This document shows, in pieces, positions 16,905-26,266 of a stretch of DNA of 34,429 nt (the stretch's first letter is position 1; every line of letters starts with the position of its first letter). The DNA is taken from NCBI GenBank assembly GCA_029258735.1, contig JAPDKD010000051.1, positions 1 through 34,429 of the forward strand. Reading direction: 5' to 3'. A program made the translations under genes and the position numbers. Under the pieces are notes generated by a model. The model had not been told where the DNA came from. It saw only the letters and a program-made list of their open reading frames with translations, and ran no database searches. Origin of the DNA: an archaeon. Lineage in GTDB: Archaea > Thermoproteota > Thermoprotei > Thermofilales > JAPDKD01.

Positions 16905-17660
16905 ATGAGCGTGTTTAGCGGCGATGTAGTTAGAGCTAAAGAAAAAATTAGGAAAAAAGTTTGGAACCGCCTAACCCGCAATAATCTGGCAATCTATCCC
17001 AGGCCTTGTAAGGGGAGTATTCCGGCATTTAGAGGTATTTTGTACGCTACTACTCGTCTAACAAGGCTGAGTGCTTTTAAAGACTCTCAATACGTGTTTT
17101 CATCGATTGATCATCCTCTAGCTCTTTTTAGAGCTGAAGTTTTAAGGCGTGGTAAAGTTTTGGTTACGTCTTCTCCAGGCCTCCGAAATGGCCTCCTAAT
17201 TGTGCGGCCAGAGAATGTTCGGGGCGGTTTATCTCGTCGTCCCCTCTCGTTTAGGCCTCTTCTGCGTTGGGGGGAGCTTATTCGAAGCGAGAGCGACTTG
17301 GCAAAGCTTGGCGGCGTCGAGATTGGGTTTGTTGCTATAAGTAGCTTGGCTGTTACGTCTGATGGGGCTAGGTTGGGTGATGGAAGGGGCTTGGGGGATT
17401 TTGAGTTTGCGGTTTTGAGGGAGCTTAAGTTGTTGAGGAGGGATTCGGTTGTAGCTACTTTGGTTCACGACGAGCAGTTTGTGGAGGAGATTCCTATGGA
17501 GCTGCATGATGTTCCGGTTGATTTTATTGCTACGCCGTCGAGGCTTATCAAGGTTGAGCAGAAATATTCGAAGCCTTTAGGGCTTATTAGAGATGAGATT
17601 ACTATTGATTTCCTGGATAGAATGCCTTTTCTGAGGGTGTTTATTTCTTTTAGCCCTTGA
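16905..17660 (+). CDS. 5-formyltetrahydrofolate cyclo-ligase family protein
   Basis: AKEKIRKKVWNRL start region and VEIGFVAISSLAVTSDGARLGDGRGLGDFEFAVLREL, typical of MTHFS-like proteins. Confidence 0.8.
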   Translation: MSVFSGDVVRAKEKIRKKVWNRLTRNNLAIYPRPCKGSIPAFRGILYATTRLTRLSAFKDSQYVFSSIDHPLALFRAEVLRRGKVLVTSSPGLRNGLLIVRPENVRGGLSRRPLSFRPLLRWGELIRSESDLAKLGGVEIGFVAISSLAVTSDGARLGDGRGLGDFEFAVLRELKLLRRDSVVATLVHDEQFVEEIPMELHDVPVDFIATPSRLIKVEQKYSKPLGLIRDEITIDFLDRMPFLRVFISFSP

Positions 17661-17679
17661 TTTATCGTCTCTTTTGCTT

Positions 17680-18225
17680 TTATAGCCTGAGCAGTCGGGG
17701 ATATTTTCTTGAGATTGTTATTCGGCATCTTGTGCAGTAGTTTAGGGATTTTCTGTCTACGTCTTCTATGGATTTGTCGAACCACATTATGCATGAAGGG
17801 TTGTTGCAGTGTGTTAGCCCGATGCTGTGGCCGAATTCGTGGAGTGCCACTTTGAGTATTCTTACGTGGAAGAGAAGTGGGTGGAAGGGTTGTCCGTAGA
17901 GTTGCGGGTTTAGCCTGTAGGTGAAAACTATTCCTCCCCAGTTTTCTTCAGCTATTCCAAAGACGAAGTTTAGTCCTTCTACGTAGGCGTCGTATGGGAG
18001 GATTACTATTATTCTTCTGTTTTCCCGGGGCGGGAATTTCTTTTTTAGGTGGGCTGATACTTTTTCCGCGTTGTATTGTTTTCTTAGATAGTTGTAGTAT
18101 TTTTTAATATTTAGCTGAGTTATCTCTACGTATGATTTGGCATTGAATATTTTTTGGAAGTATTCTTGGAGGTATTCTATTGTCCGCTTGAGCTGGGTTG
18201 TTTCAGCGACGAACTCGATTTCCAT
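17680..18225 (-). CDS. amzA: Archaemetzincin (zinc metallopeptidase)
   Basis: VALHEFGHSIGLTHCNNPSCIMWF...LNYCTRCR: HExxHxxGxxHCxxxxCxM plus CxxC, the signature of archaemetzincins. Confidence 0.93.
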   Translation of the reverse strand: MEIEFVAETTQLKRTIEYLQEYFQKIFNAKSYVEITQLNIKKYYNYLRKQYNAEKVSAHLKKKFPPRENRRIIVILPYDAYVEGLNFVFGIAEENWGGIVFTYRLNPQLYGQPFHPLLFHVRILKVALHEFGHSIGLTHCNNPSCIMWFDKSIEDVDRKSLNYCTRCRITISRKYPRLLRL

Positions 18226-18305
18226 ATAAGATGCCCTTACTCTTTATTTTATCTTTGAAATATTTAAAGAGAGAGGTCTAGTCAATTTAAGGTAAAAATA
18301 AAAAA

Positions 18306-21300
18306 TTAGCTTGAATATTTGCCTCGTTTTGTTCGATTTTTGCCGTTCATTAGTAGTAGAATTAATAAAGGTATTCCTATTAGCCAGGCGTAATTTAGAT
18401 AGGGTAAAACTATAATTAGCACGTTTTTGGTCTCAGTCGTGCATGTAACTCCGCTGCAATATTGTGCAGTTAGCTTTACCGCCATGTTATTTACTGGAAT
18501 TTTTATTGTTTTTTCTGCTAGAGGGGGCAGCGAAATTCGCTTGCTAATTTTTTGTTCATTTAAGGTTACGTTTACTAGCAGGTTTAGAAGCCAGGTTTGG
18601 CGGGAATCTGATTTTAGCGTTATTTTTGCGTAGGGCTGTTCCATTTCTTCGACGAATTCTATTTTTCTTTGGAAGTTTATTTTGTCTTTGAATATCGGGC
18701 TGTTGCTCTTCCACGTGTATAGCGTTTGCTCCTTGTTTCCTATGGCGGCAGCGTTCTCCACGTATAAATATACCTCACCTAGTGAAGCGTTGAAAGATGC
18801 TATGGCTTGTCCGTGCTTGTCGAACTGGATTTTTGTTGAGTTGATGTAGGCAAGCGTGTTTGGTTTTGTTTTGAGGATTATTTTTAGTATTCCATTGGTG
18901 TAGGTTGCGTTTAATACTTCAAAGTGCAGCGGCTCTATTTTTATGTAAGCATTGAATACTTTCCTTAGCTTGGGGGTTTGTGGGATAAATGTTAGCTTGG
19001 TCAGCTTTTGCAGGTTATATTTTGTTAACGCTATTATGGTGGTTCCATCTTTTATCCGGTATTTTTCAGCAGTTTCGACACACTTTATGTCCATGGCTGG
19101 AGCCTGCGAGTTGTTGTGTAGCCAGTAGAAGGATATTTTAGCGTAAATCTTTGATGGTGATATTTCTATGGCTTGGATTTTAGCTTTTATTTCAGTTACT
19201 ATTATGGTTACTTTGGGCTCGTTGCTTGTTACACCTTCAATAATTATTTTTCTTGAGTGTATGCCGGGTTTGGGCTCTCTCCATCGTATTGTGGCTTGTC
19301 CGTTGGTTATGTTCCATTGTTGTTCAAGACCGTCTAGTCTTATTTTTCCCTTCTTAATTGGCGTTCCGTTTAGCCAGTTTATTTTTAGGTGTGCTTCGGC
19401 TAGGCTGCCTGGGCGTACTATGCGGGTGTAGTTTATTATTTCTATGAGGGCTTGTAGGTTTGCGAATTTAATTGTAGCTGTGTGGTAGCATTTTATCCCG
19501 TGTGGCGCGGAAATTAGCTTTATTTCGTAGCTGGCTTCTCGCGGAGATTCCAGTAATAGCTTTGCTTTGCCGTTCCTTACCGTGTATTTTGTTCCGTTTA
19601 TTTCTATAGTTGCTTCTTCTACTGGTTGCCCATTGTGTAGCCAGTATGCATCTAGCGTTATTTGACTTCGAGTATTTGTTGGGAGCGTTGATGGGTCGGC
19701 GTCGAGAACTACGCATGTTGATATTATTGTTGCTGTGCTGGAGTTGTAGGCCGTGATTCCCCTGAAGGGTTCAGCAAGCTTCGTGCTTATTATGTATTCT
19801 CCGGGAGGCAGCTTTACCTCTATTTCGCCTGGTGATGTTAAAGTCTTGTTCGCGATTTTGACCCTTACTCCTCTTATTTCTTGGAGATTATGCGTGAATA
19901 GAGCTTTTACCTGTAGTGTTAGGGGCTTCCAAGCGTCTATCCAGGCATTTTGTGGAGATATTTTGATCAGTATTGAGGTAAATGTTACTTTTATTTTTAG
20001 CGTGTTGCTCACTTTTTTGCCGTTTTTTACAACGTAGAATGTTAGGGTTTTTTCCTCGTTTTCGCCTTCAATGGTGAAGGTTTGCTTCTCTTTAAGGGGC
20101 GCCGTTTTTCCCGTTTCTTCGCATTTTAAAACGGCGCCGTCCAGGTTAAGGCCTTCGGGCAGGCTGCTTTCAATGGTTATGTTGACTTGTTGTCCGTTGT
20201 TCGCCCATATTTCGGGGGAGCGCGTTAATATTAGTACGCCGTTCCATTCTACGGTTAATTCTAAGGGTTTAAGGGTTGAGATTCCCTGGCTGACAGCTTT
20301 TATTAAATATTTTTGTATGCCTATTTCTTCGGACGACAGCTGGATTATGGCTGAACCATTTGAGATATGCTCCGCCTTCTTTTCGTCAATAAGTATTTCC
20401 CCCAAATTTACGGGCTTGTTGTTGTGAGCCCACGAGGCGTATATTTTTACTTGTAGTGGTTGTTTTATGTATCCTTCAAGCTTCTGCTTGTCGGTTAAAA
20501 GCTTTATGTACGTCCAAGTGAGCTTCAGCGAGTTTGCTGCAGAGTAACTAATGTTGTGGGGGGCTTCAATGAGTATGGGCTTTAGCTCTAGGGTCTCGGG
20601 TTCGTCTCTGGATATTTTTATGGTACCTTGCCCTTCCGCGTTTAGGGTTAGATTTATGCCGTTTAATGATATTTTTGCTCCCGCAGCGGGCTCTCCATTG
20701 TGAAGCCAGGTTCCTGAAATTTTTATTTCTATTTCTTTTCCTAACATCTGGAGGGTGCGACTAGCTTCTATTTTTAGCGCTATTCCGGTCGATATAATCG
20801 TGATGCGGTCCGGCGTTATAGACGTGATGTTGTGTGGCGTGTTTACAGGTTTTAGAGAAATTGTATGGGTACCAGCCGTGAAAGGCCCTAAATCTAGCTT
20901 CTCCGGAAGTTCTGCTTTTATTCCCCCTATCTTTATCATTATGTTTACGTTTTCGCCGTTGTGCGTCCAGGTTGCGTGGACCTCTAGCTGTAACTTTTCG
21001 TTTACGTTCAGCCAGATCTGAGATGGCAGGTCGAGTTTAATTGAGGTGAAGATTATGTCCAGCATTTGAGGATTGAACGTAACATTGTAGCCGTCTATTT
21101 CGGCGTATACGAGCGTCTTTATATGCCTATTCTCTCCTAAAAGCGTAAATAATAGCTCGTTTCCTGTGTACTTTTTCTCCTCGCCGGCGAAGTGTATTAC
21201 GGCATTGATTGCCTGACTTCCGTTTGTCCACAGTGCTTTAACCTTTACTTTCAATTCTTCGCCGTTGTTAAGCCAGATTTTGCCGTCTGGTTCTGGCTTT

Positions 21301-21330
21301 TTGCTTAGCTCCAGCTGTATTTTGACAGCT
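18306..21330 (-). repeat. Divergent tandem protein repeat (~85-100 aa unit) within the surface protein
   Basis: Recurring LWTNGSQAINAVIHF, TWTHNGENVNIMIKI, TWLHNGEPAAGAKISL, SWAHNNKPVNLGEILI, LFTHNLQEIRGVRVKI, YWLHNGQPVEEATIEI, NWLNGTPIKKGKIRL, YWLHNNSQAPAMDIKC. Recurring late element TPHNIT/APHNIS/APHGIK. Confidence 0.8.
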
Positions 21331-22604
21331 TCCACTTTTACCTTAAAGCTTAGTTGTCTGCTGCATCCCTGTGCCTCGATGAGTATTTGATATGTTTTCT
21401 CTCCGAATGTTCTCTCCGTTATTTGGAATTCGGCTTCTCCATTTTTATCCGTCTCTTTTTTCCATTCTTGGAGGGAGATTTTAACTCCCTTGAGCGGCTT
21501 TTGATCGTACTTTCTGAACACGTAGACTTTAACATGAAAAGGCTTGTTTATTAGGGCTTGTGAGGGCGATATTATTTTTGCCTCTATTTCTGAAATCACA
21601 ATTTGGAAGTTTTTAAATCCAAGCCTGTAGTCGCTTTTCACTACTGCCGTAAGAGTGTATTTTCCCTGAGCGTTAGGAAGAGTTAATTCTCCGTTGTCTG
21701 ACGTTTTTATTATGCTTCCGGAGGAATCGTAAAGCTCTAGATTTGCCGTTAAATCTGTTCCGCATATTTTAACTTCTTCGCCGGGCAGGTAAAACGCTCT
21801 TGATGGGTTAATAGAGGCATTTTTCAGCAGGTTTTCGGATTCTAGCTCTATTTGGACTGTGCCTTGAAGCTTAACGGTGTTACTGTTTAATACACGGCAT
21901 GATCCTTGCAAGCATTTAGTAAAGGTTAGGTCTGGCGGTAGCTTGAGCACGGATTTCGTTGGGACGTTACCAGTTAGTCTATGTATAATTTTTGTTCCGC
22001 TTGGCGTTGCAGTATGCCTTAGCTCGTACTTCTTTAATTCCTCAAACTGAACGTTGTATGTATTGGTGAAATCTATTCCCACAACGTAGCCATTTACCTG
22101 AATTTCTTGACTAAATACTATTTTTACTACGTCGTTTTTTGAGGCGTTTAGGGTAACTGTTGCTTGCCTATTGCTTAGAGAGGCGATGAGCACTTCGTTG
22201 AGGTATATTTTCACTTGTAGGGAGTAGCTTGCGGAGCCGCATGTAGGCGGATTTCCGGAAGTCGTTCCACAGCTTCCCACGTCAACCTGCATGTTAGAAG
22301 TCATAGAATACTTTAGCTTGGTGGCTGGCTTATCCAGCGTGAATTGGACAGAAACGACTATTGACGATGGAGAAGGGTCTCCATTTACTATGTCCACGTG
22401 CTTTGATAAGCTAGTGGAGGAAGAAAAAGTGCCAGTGCTCCACCTTCCCTCGATGCTGGTCCAGTCGTACCCTACGGCGTAGAGAGTTTTTAAATTGTAA
22501 GTTGGCGTTGACGATTCTTTTTCAATAAGGTATGCTGACGAAACCAGCAAAACGGTACATGCCATTACGAATATAGTTAGTTTGAGCAGGTTGGTTTTCA
22601 TCAT
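18306..22604 (-). CDS. Large cell-surface protein: signal peptide/TM, N-terminal domain, ~8 tandem Ig-like repeats, C-terminal TM anchor
   Basis: N-terminal KTNLLKLTIFVMACTVLLVSSAYL; repeated 'W-x-H-N-G-x-P' segments; C-terminal LNYAWLIGIPLLILLLMNGKNRTKRGKYSS; many N-x-S/T sequons. Confidence 0.85.
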   Translation of the reverse strand: MMKTNLLKLTIFVMACTVLLVSSAYLIEKESSTPTYNLKTLYAVGYDWTSIEGRWSTGTFSSSTSLSKHVDIVNGDPSPSSIVVSVQFTLDKPATKLKYSMTSNMQVDVGSCGTTSGNPPTCGSASYSLQVKIYLNEVLIASLSNRQATVTLNASKNDVVKIVFSQEIQVNGYVVGIDFTNTYNVQFEELKKYELRHTATPSGTKIIHRLTGNVPTKSVLKLPPDLTFTKCLQGSCRVLNSNTVKLQGTVQIELESENLLKNASINPSRAFYLPGEEVKICGTDLTANLELYDSSGSIIKTSDNGELTLPNAQGKYTLTAVVKSDYRLGFKNFQIVISEIEAKIISPSQALINKPFHVKVYVFRKYDQKPLKGVKISLQEWKKETDKNGEAEFQITERTFGEKTYQILIEAQGCSRQLSFKVKVEAVKIQLELSKKPEPDGKIWLNNGEELKVKVKALWTNGSQAINAVIHFAGEEKKYTGNELLFTLLGENRHIKTLVYAEIDGYNVTFNPQMLDIIFTSIKLDLPSQIWLNVNEKLQLEVHATWTHNGENVNIMIKIGGIKAELPEKLDLGPFTAGTHTISLKPVNTPHNITSITPDRITIISTGIALKIEASRTLQMLGKEIEIKISGTWLHNGEPAAGAKISLNGINLTLNAEGQGTIKISRDEPETLELKPILIEAPHNISYSAANSLKLTWTYIKLLTDKQKLEGYIKQPLQVKIYASWAHNNKPVNLGEILIDEKKAEHISNGSAIIQLSSEEIGIQKYLIKAVSQGISTLKPLELTVEWNGVLILTRSPEIWANNGQQVNITIESSLPEGLNLDGAVLKCEETGKTAPLKEKQTFTIEGENEEKTLTFYVVKNGKKVSNTLKIKVTFTSILIKISPQNAWIDAWKPLTLQVKALFTHNLQEIRGVRVKIANKTLTSPGEIEVKLPPGEYIISTKLAEPFRGITAYNSSTATIISTCVVLDADPSTLPTNTRSQITLDAYWLHNGQPVEEATIEINGTKYTVRNGKAKLLLESPREASYEIKLISAPHGIKCYHTATIKFANLQALIEIINYTRIVRPGSLAEAHLKINWLNGTPIKKGKIRLDGLEQQWNITNGQATIRWREPKPGIHSRKIIIEGVTSNEPKVTIIVTEIKAKIQAIEISPSKIYAKISFYWLHNNSQAPAMDIKCVETAEKYRIKDGTTIIALTKYNLQKLTKLTFIPQTPKLRKVFNAYIKIEPLHFEVLNATYTNGILKIILKTKPNTLAYINSTKIQFDKHGQAIASFNASLGEVYLYVENAAAIGNKEQTLYTWKSNSPIFKDKINFQRKIEFVEEMEQPYAKITLKSDSRQTWLLNLLVNVTLNEQKISKRISLPPLAEKTIKIPVNNMAVKLTAQYCSGVTCTTETKNVLIIVLPYLNYAWLIGIPLLILLLMNGKNRTKRGKYSS

Positions 22605-22662
22605 CTTTTTTCTTTAAAAAACTTTTAAACCGAAGGCAAGTTAGGAGAAGTGGGCGAATATT
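22605..22662. promoter_or_regulatory. Bidirectional promoter between the surface protein and the Lon-like protease
   Basis: Only 58 bp between two divergent starts. Contains the palindromic AT core tttaaaaaacttttaaa, giving a TATA-like element in each direction. Confidence 0.55.
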
Positions 22663-24486
22663 ATGAGAAGAGCAGCTATATTATTCATTTTACTTGTTGC
22701 CATTGGATCGATTGCCTATCAAGCCCCATATATTAAAGTAATTGGAGAGGGATGGATATACGCTCCTGCGGTTTCTCAGGTTGGCGGGAGGTATGTAGGT
22801 GCTCTTGTAAATATTTCATTGACAGTTACTGAGGGGTCTGGAAACGTCTATGTATCTACGTCTCCCCTAACGGAGATAGATATGCAAGCCACTGCGCAAA
22901 TAGCTGCCAGGACGGCATGCAACCTTCTCGGCCTAAACTTCTCTAAATATAATTTTCTCTACATGGTGCGGGCTGACAGCATAATCGTCGGCGGACCAAG
23001 CGCGGGAGCCGTAATGACCATACTAACTTACTCCGTTCTCTCCGGAAAGCCAATAAACCGTAGCGTGATGATGACTGGCACAATAAACCCAGACGGAAGT
23101 GTGGGCCAAGTCGGAGGCGTGAAGGAGAAAATGGAGGCGGCAATCAGCGGCGGCGCCAAGCTATTCCTAGTACCTCCAGGCCAAAGCGTAGTTACAACTT
23201 ACTCGTACTCATACAAGAAAATAGGCCCCTTCACTGTTCGCTACATCACATCGCAAAAGGTAAATCTGACAAAGTTAGCCCGCGAAAAGTACGGCGTAGC
23301 CGTTAGAGAAATTGGAGACATAAGGGAAGCATTATCCTATTTCCTCGGAGTAAAAATTTCAGAGAAAGAGTCCGTTAAGCCTCCTTATCCCAGCACGATA
23401 GAAACGGTCATAAATGAGGTAAACTCGAGGATAAAGTTAGAGACTCTTAGAATTCTTGGAGAAGCTTCCACGCGAAAAAGTCAAGCTAATCCCCTCCTTT
23501 ACTATACTATAGTTCAGCTCATCGCCAAGGCAAACAGCACTATTAGACTTGCAGAGCAAGCCCCAACGTTTCGAAAAATGTTGTTGTACAGAGAGAGCCT
23601 AAGCTTGGCAAAGGAGGCAGAGCTTCTGACGTACTCGGAAACAAGTGACGCCCTTGAGAAGAAAGTAAAGGAAATAGTTTCCGACTTTTCTAATCTTGCG
23701 AATAGAACAGCGCCGTGCTGGTGCGACACGTGCATAATAGGTCTGCAATACTTAATTCAGGCCGAAATAGAGCTTGCCGACGCAGAAAAGATGTGGAAGG
23801 AAAGCCTTTTAGACGCTCTATCAGCCGCTTCTAAAGCATACGCCGATATCTTCATAGCAAAACAGCTGACTGAACAGCAAGCCGAAAAATTCCGCAACAG
23901 ATTAATCGCATCAAAAGATCTGCTAACAGATACCTCAGCAATCCTGGCGTATTCGCAAGCCCTAGTTCAGGGTCCGGGCAAAAGCTACCTCACAAATGCA
24001 CGTATACTTTACGATTTAGCAAAAAAATACCTTTTAAACGGTGAAGAATGCAAAGCAGCAATAGCTCTAGTCGAGTCACAATCCTACGCTGAGCTAGCGC
24101 TGTCTTACGAGCAAGCCCTAATAAGTCAGAAAGCAACTCAAAACATACTTGAAAGGTCCAGAGCAAAAGCGGCGCTGCTTGCAGGCGAGGCCCAAAACCG
24201 CAGCATGCTACCAGCCTACTACTATTATCTCGCGGACTCTTCACGTAGCTTCCAAGAAAAATACCTCTACTATAGGTTGGCGGCACACTTCTCGCAGCTA
24301 CTCTCAGGGAATCACATAGTATCTTATACTCAGACTCACTCCAATAAAAGTAAAGAAAAACCAAGGAACCCGATAACGCCTCCACAGCCGCAAACTGAGG
24401 CCGAGAATGAAATCGATCTTAAAAAACTAGCCTTGCTTGTAATACTTATAGCTTTAATAGTTTACCTCGTTCTTCGCAAACGCTAA
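22663..24486 (+). CDS. Membrane-anchored Lon-like (S16-type) archaeal serine protease
   Basis: N-terminal signal/TM; IVGGPSAGAVMTILTY (catalytic Ser) and GSVGQVGGVKEKMEAAISGGAKLFLVP (catalytic Lys region); helical C-terminus and terminal TM LKKLALLVILIALIVYLVLRKR. Confidence 0.9.
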   Translation: MRRAAILFILLVAIGSIAYQAPYIKVIGEGWIYAPAVSQVGGRYVGALVNISLTVTEGSGNVYVSTSPLTEIDMQATAQIAARTACNLLGLNFSKYNFLYMVRADSIIVGGPSAGAVMTILTYSVLSGKPINRSVMMTGTINPDGSVGQVGGVKEKMEAAISGGAKLFLVPPGQSVVTTYSYSYKKIGPFTVRYITSQKVNLTKLAREKYGVAVREIGDIREALSYFLGVKISEKESVKPPYPSTIETVINEVNSRIKLETLRILGEASTRKSQANPLLYYTIVQLIAKANSTIRLAEQAPTFRKMLLYRESLSLAKEAELLTYSETSDALEKKVKEIVSDFSNLANRTAPCWCDTCIIGLQYLIQAEIELADAEKMWKESLLDALSAASKAYADIFIAKQLTEQQAEKFRNRLIASKDLLTDTSAILAYSQALVQGPGKSYLTNARILYDLAKKYLLNGEECKAAIALVESQSYAELALSYEQALISQKATQNILERSRAKAALLAGEAQNRSMLPAYYYYLADSSRSFQEKYLYYRLAAHFSQLLSGNHIVSYTQTHSNKSKEKPRNPITPPQPQTEAENEIDLKKLALLVILIALIVYLVLRKR

Positions 24487-24749
24487 CTTTCTTTGAATTC
24501 TTTTTCTCTCAACCTATAAATTTTTAGGCCTAAGTTATGTTCTCCACATATGGGCCTTAAGAGACATGTCTGGCATTTTAGGCTGCACTTTTCCTCTATG
24601 AGTATGCCTTTTTTAATTAAGTAAGCTAGAATTTTCTCGACCGCGCCTGGGGGTAAACCTGTTTCTCGAGATAAAGCCTCAACACTTATGAAACCCTTTT
24701 CTCCCACTATTCGAACTATGTCCCTAATAACACTCGTGTTTAGACTCAT
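24483..24749 (-). CDS. Winged-helix protein with Cys cluster (FeoC-like architecture)
   Basis: wHTH 'FISVEALSRETGLPPGAVEKILAYLIKKGILIEE' followed by CSLKCQTCLLRPIC. Confidence 0.65.
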   Translation of the reverse strand: MSLNTSVIRDIVRIVGEKGFISVEALSRETGLPPGAVEKILAYLIKKGILIEEKCSLKCQTCLLRPICGEHNLGLKIYRLREKEFKES

Positions 24750-24750
24750 T

Positions 24751-25194
24751 CTATCCTTTGCTCCTAGACTGGTATACTCTAATTTTGATGCGGCATTTCG
24801 CGTTCTTGTGAACTACAAACCTCCTGTTTTCCCACCTTAGCGGGAAGACGATTTTGCCTGTAGCTTTCTCCAATATACTACATAGAAAGCCTGGAATAAG
24901 GCAAAAGTCTGGTAAAGGTTTTCCTTTAAGGGAGCAGATTAGGCACTGAGATGTCCCTATTTCTACTATGATGTCTTCCCGCTCGTCACGTTGCACGTTA
25001 AAATCTTCTAAGCCTATCTTCTTTAGAGCTGTCTTTATAGCTTCAGGGGCTGGTGTTTGACCTATATTTTCAGCGAATATTCGCCCCACCGCTTGAGATG
25101 CTTGGTAAACCACTCCTTCGGTAAGTACTCCTATTCCGCATATCTCGGAGTACACTGCTCTGAGAAAGTTGAGCCTTAATTCGTACTTGTCCAT
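24751..25194 (-). CDS. V4R-like (4-vinyl reductase-type) small-molecule/metal-binding domain protein
   Basis: CLICSLKGKPLPDFCLIPGFLCSILEKATGKIV...AKCRIKI resembles the V4R-domain cysteine pattern. Confidence 0.5.
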   Translation of the reverse strand: MDKYELRLNFLRAVYSEICGIGVLTEGVVYQASQAVGRIFAENIGQTPAPEAIKTALKKIGLEDFNVQRDEREDIIVEIGTSQCLICSLKGKPLPDFCLIPGFLCSILEKATGKIVFPLRWENRRFVVHKNAKCRIKIRVYQSRSKG

Positions 25195-25198
25195 GCGC

Positions 25199-25450
25199 TC
25201 ACCTGAGCAGCAATGGAAGCAGTACTGCTAGGATAAAAAGGGCAGCAGCTATCAAGGTAAAATACAGCGCTAACCTCATTGTTTCTTTATCTGATGCCCC
25301 TATTATTGGGGAAGGCCCTATAAAAAACACGAAACCTGTCTTTGTCTCTCCTTTGTTTCGCCCTTTTAATGCAAGTATGAGCATTAAAAGTATACCTACA
25401 AATATCATCAAAAACCCAGCAAATATTATTAATAATCCCAGGCTCCACAT
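25199..25450 (-). CDS. DUF131 family membrane protein
   Basis: Two TM helices flanking 'GFVFFIGPSPIIGASDKE'. Confidence 0.8.
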   Translation of the reverse strand: MWSLGLLIIFAGFLMIFVGILLMLILALKGRNKGETKTGFVFFIGPSPIIGASDKETMRLALYFTLIAAALFILAVLLPLLLR

Positions 25451-25478
25451 ACTTACTCAATGTATTAATACGGGCATG

Positions 25479-26132
25479 CTAATAAGCTTCAACTAGAACA
25501 ACGATTAGCGTCAACAGCGTCGTCAGGTGAGCAAGTATTAACAGCACTATAGTAGCGGGAGAATATATGAGTACATACGTGTATCCCAGCAAATTATAAG
25601 TGAAATGCGTCAGAAAGGCGCCCGCTAAACCGCTTTTCCTATAAATTCTGCGTAAAATCTCTCCTAGCAAAAAGTAAGGTAGAAAAAGAAAGACTCCAGA
25701 AGCAAAATTAAAAAGCGGAATATTGAATAAAGCAAAAAGAAAGCTAACAAAATAACCGCCAAACTTGTATCCGGAAAGCTCGCGCAGCATAGAGCCCCTA
25801 AAAAATGCTTCCTCCGCGATAGCCGAAAAAGCTGACCACAGCACCCTATATGCTCCAACTGGAACTATAAAAGCCCAGCTCAAGACACCCGCCAAGGAAA
25901 ACACGATAACATGCGGCATGACACCAAAAAGAATGTTGAGAAAGGAGAACTCGCCAGCTTGCACCTTTGAAAATAAGAGAGAGTAGCACAGAAAAGACAC
26001 AAAAGCTGCTGCGAAATATATTGAAGAATAACCGCTTATCGAGGCTAAAACACCCATAAAAATCAATGTACTGTAGACCCAAAGACTAGGTAACTTACCT
26101 AAAGCATTGTAGTTTGCTTGAGCATTTACCAT
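25479..26132 (-). CDS. CPBP/CAAX-type (Abi) intramembrane metalloprotease-like protein
   Basis: Multi-TM with AIAEEAFFRGSML (EExxxR) and FLTHFTYNLLG (HxxxN). GAGGG SD precedes the ATG. Confidence 0.8.
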   Translation of the reverse strand: MVNAQANYNALGKLPSLWVYSTLIFMGVLASISGYSSIYFAAAFVSFLCYSLLFSKVQAGEFSFLNILFGVMPHVIVFSLAGVLSWAFIVPVGAYRVLWSAFSAIAEEAFFRGSMLRELSGYKFGGYFVSFLFALFNIPLFNFASGVFLFLPYFLLGEILRRIYRKSGLAGAFLTHFTYNLLGYTYVLIYSPATIVLLILAHLTTLLTLIVVLVEAY

Positions 26133-26266
26133 TTATATCCCTCTTACTAACCTCAAGAAGGATATTAATGCCACGTCAACGCTGGATAGAACGCTGGCCC
26201 ATTTAGCGGGTTGCCGCTGAAATCTCAGCTAAAGTTGAGTCTGAGAGGATCTCTCTTCGCAACGCT

